From: an uncultured bacterium
GTDB taxonomy: Bacteria; Hydrogenedentota; Hydrogenedentia; Hydrogenedentales; CAITNO01
NCBI GenBank assembly: GCA_937923585.1
Contig: CALDSM010000427.1
Location: 1-28,748 of the forward strand
Length of the DNA: 28,748 nt
Reading direction: 5' to 3'
A program made the translations under genes and the position numbers. Positions 24,661 to 28,748 of this stretch are shown here, piece by piece; the stretch's first letter is position 1, and each line of letters starts with the position of its first letter. Below the pieces are notes generated by a model. It had not been told where the DNA came from, ran no database searches, and worked only from the letters and a program-made list of their open reading frames with translations.

Positions 24661-27260
24661 GCCGCCATTCTCCGCAACACCAACGGTCCCTCGATGCCCC
24701 CGCCGCGGGAATCTTGCTCGAAGACGATTGTGCGCGCGTGGTACGGACTGGGCCAGCCGGGACCTTTCTTCTCCGCCCAAGATTTCTTTACACGTTCCGA
24801 AGTCAGTTCATTGGCTAAAGTGTTCGCTGCGCGCAGGATGATCTCGTGTTTGCCAGCGGGAATGGGCGGCAGCGTAATCCGCCATGGTGCCCAGAGCATC
24901 TGCCCCATCGTCTTGCCGTCGAGCAGTACGGTGGCGGCATATTGGATGGGACCTGTCTCCAGTTGAAGAGGGGTGTCGGCCCAAGACTTAGGCAGGTCGA
25001 AGGTGACACGATATTCGACTTCGCCGGAGAAATCCCCGCCGAGCCAGTCGCGCCATGCGGTGGCCTGCGCGAAGGGTACGGCTTTGTTGTTGTCGGGGGG
25101 GACAACTTCGAAGTCGTGTTCGCCCACAATGTGGTGCCGAATGGGTGTGGCGGTCATGTCTGTGTCGAGCCGCAGTGTGTCGTCGGTGGGTTGCGGTGGT
25201 GGTGTGGAGTTGGGAGTTTGATCGCCCAGGAAGAAGACGCGGCTCTCACCCGGTTCGAGATGCAACGGCAGGCGTTTGTCGGCCACAGCGCATTGCGTCG
25301 TGGTACCGGTCTGCGGGTCGAGGGCGCAGGCGTGCGCGGTGTCGGCGGCCAGTGTTCCCGCATAGGTCTCCCCCGCTTCGTTGAACAAGGCAATGATGCC
25401 GCCTCCGGACGTGTCGCGCGCGGCGACGCGCAGTCCCGGTGTGGGCGGGTCGAGCAAAACGGTGGGTGTGACGTGCCGCACCAGGGTTTCCACGTCGGCA
25501 GAGACCTGCCACGCACTTCCGGCGACACCGGTCTGTCCGTCCGTGCCGGGCGCGGCGCCAAGGCACAGCACCCTGCCGCCGTTCTGCGCGAAGCGCAGGA
25601 GCGTGTCGCGCGATTCGGGCTGCATCCACCGCACGTTTCCACAGACAATGGTGTCATAGTGCATGGCGCCCGCGGCCACGGCGCCGCCTTCCAGCTTTGC
25701 GGCGGCGAGCAGGTCATCGTCAATGAGGTCGAAATCGCACTGGTGCGACAGCAGCGCGGCGGCGAGTTGGTCCTGCGTATCGGCGGCGTCGGTGGCCTTC
25801 AGCCCGTAAGCCCACATGTCGCGGGCGGGATAGTACAACGCCGTGGTGATCTTCGGCTTGCCGATGGACAGCACATAGCCGAGCCGGGCCGTGTACGCAT
25901 GGAAACCCGGCAGGTGGTCCCATAACGGGTCCCATGGGCCGAAACTCGGGCGCTCACCGGTCATGTGGTGGTCGCGGGTGCTGAGCGGATAGCAGGCGCC
26001 GACGAGCACGTTGAGCCCGCGCGCGTACTGGTAGTCCACAAGCCATTTCATCTGCGCGGGCGTCAGGCCGTTGCCGTAGACGGCGAAGGATTCCGTGAAC
26101 GCGAAACGGGTGCCGTTCTGATGCGCCGCGCTGGAGGCATACTTGGGAAAATGGTTCGGGTTGGGTTGGCCGGGGAACAGTTGCCGCCAGATCACGTCCA
26201 CGCCGGGCATGTCCATCGCGCGCAACTGGCGCAGTGCCTGGCCGAATCCGTAGCGCACGGCGTTGAGCGTCTCGTCCTCGCCGTTGAGGTGCCCGCCCGA
26301 ACCCATCCCCACGCCGTGCGCCCAGTCCTGTAATTGCCCGAAGTAGGCATCACGAAATTGGCCCGTCCACAGGTCGTAGAAGTCAATGCGCGCTTTTGAC
26401 ACTGCCGGGGACGCGTCAGGTCCGGGCTCTTCAAACAGCCGGGGAAGCACCGCCATGATGTCACCGCCGACGCGCACCGCATAGCGCGCGCCCATCTGCT
26501 GCACCCAGGGGATCGACTTGGGCACGTCGAGATTGGGCACGCCCGGCTCGTCGGTGAACGTGAAACGCACCGTTTTGCCCAGGTAATCGCCGAGGGCCCG
26601 GCGGTATCCCTCGTGCGTCAGTTCGATGAACCGCTTTGTGGCTTCCGGATTCAGCAGGTTGGGACGCCCCTCCTGTTGGACCCGATAGAGCCATGCCGCC
26701 TCGCCGGAAGTTTTCAATATGTCGCCCGGCACAAAACTGCGCGGCGGGCTGCTCTCGGTGATGAGGGCAAAGGCGTCCCCGGGCACTTCATACCCGGCAG
26801 ATGTCTCCACACGTTCGCGCGTCATGCGCTGCACGCACAATTCGGGATGCCCCTCGACCACCTTGCCCAGCGCCTGGCCCGAGGGCCAGCCGCCCTCATC
26901 ATAGAGCCACCAGTTCATACCCAGCCGCGCTGCTTCCTCAACGGCAAGGCGCACCCGGTCGAAATACTCCGGCGTCAGATAGTCGGGATCCAGTGAATTG
27001 TTGGTCGAATCAGGGCGGAACCCGTGCGGCATGGGAAGCATGCACACGCTGCGCGCGCCGTGCGCGGTCATGTCCCGCAGTTGAGCCCGCAGCGTGTCCG
27101 GGTCGAGCGGCGCGTTCCACAGCCAGAAATAGCCCGGCCATAGCACCGCCTCGGGATCTCTGAACTGGTTCACGTCGAACGCCGCAGGCGGCGTCAGGTC
27201 CGGAGCGGCCCATGCCGCGGCCGCCATCATAATCACCACCAACAAGAAGGTCGCGCGCAT
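24648..27260 (-). CDS. Exported GH106-like (alpha-L-rhamnosidase-type) glycoside hydrolase
   Basis: The start at 27260 (870 aa) has GGAG eight nt upstream and a clear signal peptide (MRATFLLVVIMMAAAAWA, then APD). A longer open frame to 27389 only translates the adjacent palindromic repeat. The N-terminal part shows PGYFWLWNAPLDPDTLRAQL near 42-61, WWLYDEGGWPSG at 117-128 and FTDEPG at 235-240 (Glu238), all in the style of GH106 and related rhamnosidase-like enzymes. The C-terminus is a GH2-type sugar-binding beta-sandwich (GEVEYRVTFDLP, LDGKTMG, LWAPWRI, LRAANTLAN). The likely substrate is a rhamnose- or galacturonate-containing polysaccharide, but the exact family and linkage are uncertain. 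The last residues (ITN) and stop codon come from the inserted element, so the natural C-terminus may be altered. Confidence 0.8.
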   Translation of the reverse strand: MRATFLLVVIMMAAAAWAAPDLTPPAAFDVNQFRDPEAVLWPGYFWLWNAPLDPDTLRAQLRDMTAHGARSVCMLPMPHGFRPDSTNNSLDPDYLTPEYFDRVRLAVEEAARLGMNWWLYDEGGWPSGQALGKVVEGHPELCVQRMTRERVETSAGYEVPGDAFALITESSPPRSFVPGDILKTSGEAAWLYRVQQEGRPNLLNPEATKRFIELTHEGYRRALGDYLGKTVRFTFTDEPGVPNLDVPKSIPWVQQMGARYAVRVGGDIMAVLPRLFEEPGPDASPAVSKARIDFYDLWTGQFRDAYFGQLQDWAHGVGMGSGGHLNGEDETLNAVRYGFGQALRQLRAMDMPGVDVIWRQLFPGQPNPNHFPKYASSAAHQNGTRFAFTESFAVYGNGLTPAQMKWLVDYQYARGLNVLVGACYPLSTRDHHMTGERPSFGPWDPLWDHLPGFHAYTARLGYVLSIGKPKITTALYYPARDMWAYGLKATDAADTQDQLAAALLSHQCDFDLIDDDLLAAAKLEGGAVAAGAMHYDTIVCGNVRWMQPESRDTLLRFAQNGGRVLCLGAAPGTDGQTGVAGSAWQVSADVETLVRHVTPTVLLDPPTPGLRVAARDTSGGGIIALFNEAGETYAGTLAADTAHACALDPQTGTTTQCAVADKRLPLHLEPGESRVFFLGDQTPNSTPPPQPTDDTLRLDTDMTATPIRHHIVGEHDFEVVPPDNNKAVPFAQATAWRDWLGGDFSGEVEYRVTFDLPKSWADTPLQLETGPIQYAATVLLDGKTMGQMLWAPWRITLPPIPAGKHEIILRAANTLANELTSERVKKSWAEKKGPGWPSPYHARTIVFEQDSRGGGIEGPLVLRRMAAITN

Positions 27261-27291
27261 GTATCCGTCTCCGTCAGTACAAGCCATACAT

Positions 27292-27395
27292 TTTGGAGTG
27301 CGGTGGCAACGGCACCGCTTTGGCTGATGGTACACTGCGGACAGCGTTTTCACAAGATGCCAGCCAAAGCGGTGTCGTTGCCGCCGCACTCCAAA
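27292..27395. repeat. 104-bp inverted-repeat element (MITE/REP-doublet-like)
   Basis: Two arms of 35 bp, 27292-27326 and 27361-27395, are reverse complements in 33 of 35 positions and flank a 34-nt spacer. Each arm reads TTTGGAGTGCGG at the outside and CCGCTTTGGCTG at the inside. A 33-nt relative of one arm lies at 21786-21818. The element ends 31 nt before the GH106-like start codon, in a gap with no gene. It could form a very long hairpin in RNA. The spacer on the minus strand has a weak promoter-like pair (TTGTGA, 17 nt, TACCAT). No transposase is present. Confidence 0.85.
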
Positions 27396-27426
27396 TTTGT
27401 CGCCTGTTTTGATCTCTCACATCAAG

Positions 27427-27438
27427 TTGGCATGCCAA
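27427..27438. promoter_or_regulatory. Perfect 12-bp palindrome, possible operator
   Basis: TTGGCATGCCAA is a perfect dyad in the gap upstream of the GH106-like gene, 66 nt downstream of the beta-helix stop on the minus strand. Sugar-responsive regulators often bind dyads of this size, but no regulator is in the window, so the role is speculative. Confidence 0.3.
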
Positions 27439-27503
27439 GACACATGCCTCGTTGCGTGGTTTTGCTATTCCGTTCGGCTAAGACATTGCGGCCCTTTCCC
27501 TCG

Positions 27504-28748
27504 TCACTCCGGCGCGACGGTCCACTCCCTGTGCGCGCTTTCGTCTTTGATTTCCTGTTTGGGCGGGGGCCATGAGGCGCGGAATTCATCGTTGTACAGG
27601 CCCATGCGCCATTCGGGCACGGCCTTGAGGTCCTTCATCTTGAACGCGGGCGAGTTCTGCTTCATCGTGTAGTCGTCCGCGGCCGCGTTCATGAAACGCG
27701 GATCGGCCAGCTCGCTGTCCTTGTCGAAACCCCTGTCCTTCCAGGCCATCCACTCAATCACCGCGCCGTCGTCCTTCTTGTAACTGCGGCAGAAGATTTT
27801 GGGCAGCGTCGGATGAAAGATGATGTTGGAGGAAAACACCGTGCTCTCCGGATCGAAGGGGCTTAGATTGTAGACCACCGCCTCGGCGGAGCCGGGCTTG
27901 GTCGTGCTCAGGCCGCGGTAATCGTCGCGAGCGTAGGCCACCACGTTGCGCACAAACTGGTTGTTCGCCGGTTTGCGCGGGTCGTCGCCCATCTTGAGCA
28001 GTTCGGGCCAGCGCTCGCTGTAGGGCGGCTGCGAGGGGTTCATCGCGTCCAGGCGTTCTTTCATCAAGTCCCAGCAGTAGGCGTCCCAGCGGTCGTCAAT
28101 GTGCAACGCGGGTACGCAGTCCACAAACACATTGTTGTCCACCACGTTGTCGCGTCCGCCGCCGATCATGACGCCGCAGAGCGGCACGCGGTAGAACAGG
28201 TTGCCCAGCACGGTCACGCCGCTGGTGCAGTCGTCGAGATAGACGCCCCACGACTGGTGCGGCGACGCATAGACATATTTTCCCGGCTCGCCCTCCGCCG
28301 CACCCACGAATCCGAATCCGTACACGTCGTGAATCCGGTTGAACTGCACCTTCACGCCACGCTGCGTCCAGTCACGGCCCATGTAAAACGCGCCGTTGTC
28401 GCTGCCCTGCAGGCAGACGTGGTGAATCTCATTGCATTCGATCGTGTGGTCGTTGCCCGTGAGCAGAACACCGATGTGCGGCAGATCGTGGATGAGGTTG
28501 TTGGACACGCGGTTGCCGACACCGCCGATGTTGACGCCGGTCTCGTAGGTCTGCCACAGCTCGGCCACACGCCAGATGTGGTTGTTGTCCGCGACATGCC
28601 TGCCCGGCGTGAGCGTCTTGCGGTCGCCGCCGTCGAGCACAATGCCGCCACGCCCGGTGCCAGTGATATCGCACCCGGCCACCTTGCAGCCCGTCCCGCC
28701 TTTGACGACCGCGCCGTAGCCGCCCGCATTGCGGATCACGCCACTCCC
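27504..28748 (-). CDS. Right-handed parallel beta-helix protein, N-terminus outside window
   Basis: The frame is open to the right edge (residues GSGVIRNAGGYG at the boundary), so the gene starts beyond the window; a GTG at 28739 is within the fold and is not a likely start. The visible 414 residues contain repeated short beta-strand turns such as GVNIGGVGNRVSNNLIHDL, NRIHDVYGFGF, VTVLGNLFYRVPLCGVMIGG and DNVVDNNVFVDC. These are typical of NosD/pectate-lyase-like parallel beta-helix proteins. The C-terminal part (from about 28050 downward) leaves the helix and ends in a Pro- and Lys-rich tail. Such proteins often bind or cleave polysaccharides and are exported. With the two neighbouring glycosidases it suggests a glycan-degrading locus. 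A catalytic site cannot be assigned. Confidence 0.8.
   Translation of the reverse strand, partial: GSGVIRNAGGYGAVVKGGTGCKVAGCDITGTGRGGIVLDGGDRKTLTPGRHVADNNHIWRVAELWQTYETGVNIGGVGNRVSNNLIHDLPHIGVLLTGNDHTIECNEIHHVCLQGSDNGAFYMGRDWTQRGVKVQFNRIHDVYGFGFVGAAEGEPGKYVYASPHQSWGVYLDDCTSGVTVLGNLFYRVPLCGVMIGGGRDNVVDNNVFVDCVPALHIDDRWDAYCWDLMKERLDAMNPSQPPYSERWPELLKMGDDPRKPANNQFVRNVVAYARDDYRGLSTTKPGSAEAVVYNLSPFDPESTVFSSNIIFHPTLPKIFCRSYKKDDGAVIEWMAWKDRGFDKDSELADPRFMNAAADDYTMKQNSPAFKMKDLKAVPEWRMGLYNDEFRASWPPPKQEIKDESAHREWTVAPE

Noticed and set aside
24592..24780. N-terminal extension of the four-helix-bundle protein
   Set aside because: It reads through the right inverted repeat (NYELRITNYELE) and into the glycosidase antisense, and it lacks family similarity.
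24846..25925. 359-aa plus-strand frame opposite the GH106-like gene
   Set aside because: It is a Gly/Arg-rich shadow of the glycosidase with no motif of its own.
27261..27389. N-terminal extension of the GH106-like gene
   Set aside because: It translates the palindromic repeat and precedes a clear signal peptide with its own Shine-Dalgarno at 27260.
1..28748. CRISPR arrays, tRNA or rRNA genes, transposase genes
   Set aside because: I looked for regularly spaced repeats, tRNA T-arm-like motifs and DDE/IS-type proteins and saw none that could be supported.

Overview
The window is 28.7 kb of high-GC bacterial DNA (roughly two-thirds G+C by eye). It suggests a Gram-negative-type, little-studied lineage. 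Clues are bacillithiol genes (bshB1, bshC) together with an MEP-pathway dxr, an HPr kinase, a CFI-box C-terminal surface protein, a Ser/Thr kinase fused to a formylglycine-generating-enzyme (FGE)-like domain, and several polysaccharide-degrading genes. This mix fits uncultured groups near Planctomycetota/Lentisphaerota/Hydrogenedentota. Hydrogenedentota is my best guess, but it is inference from gene content only; no rRNA or tRNA gene was found.

Region 1 (1-12.8 kb, all minus strand) is a tight housekeeping/regulatory array, read from right to left: hpf, hprK, a GH57 glucanotransferase, ptsH, ptsI, dxr, rseP, lysC, a SAM methyltransferase, bshC and bshB1 (cut by the window edge). Several junctions are ATGA overlaps, so translational coupling is likely. 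HPr, Enzyme I and HPr kinase are present without any sugar-transport EII, which suggests a regulatory phosphotransfer chain. A glucan-remodelling enzyme is coupled to it. The methyltransferase coupled to bshC raises the possibility of a methylated bacillithiol.

Region 2 (13.0-19.9 kb, minus strand) holds two exported proteins and lgt. The 1389-aa CFI-box protein has a perfect-consensus sigma70-type promoter, a leader of about 210 nt and a strong intrinsic terminator. The cohesin-like/Fn3-like protein lies 24 nt upstream of lgt and has its own promoter. Both exported proteins end in a hydrophobic helix plus an Arg cluster.

Region 3 (19.9-28.7 kb, mixed strands) is accessory: the kinase-FGE fusion, a GH92 alpha-mannosidase-like enzyme, a small four-helix-bundle gene, a GH106-like glycosidase and a partial parallel beta-helix protein. 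The four-helix-bundle gene lies inside a 463-bp unit bounded by perfect 34-bp inverted repeats and inserted exactly between two convergent glycosidase genes. The repeats supply stop codons or terminal codons for the surrounding genes. A second repeat family, a 104-bp inverted-repeat element plus a one-arm copy, lies just upstream of both glycosidase genes. These two repeat systems are the most unusual signals in the window.
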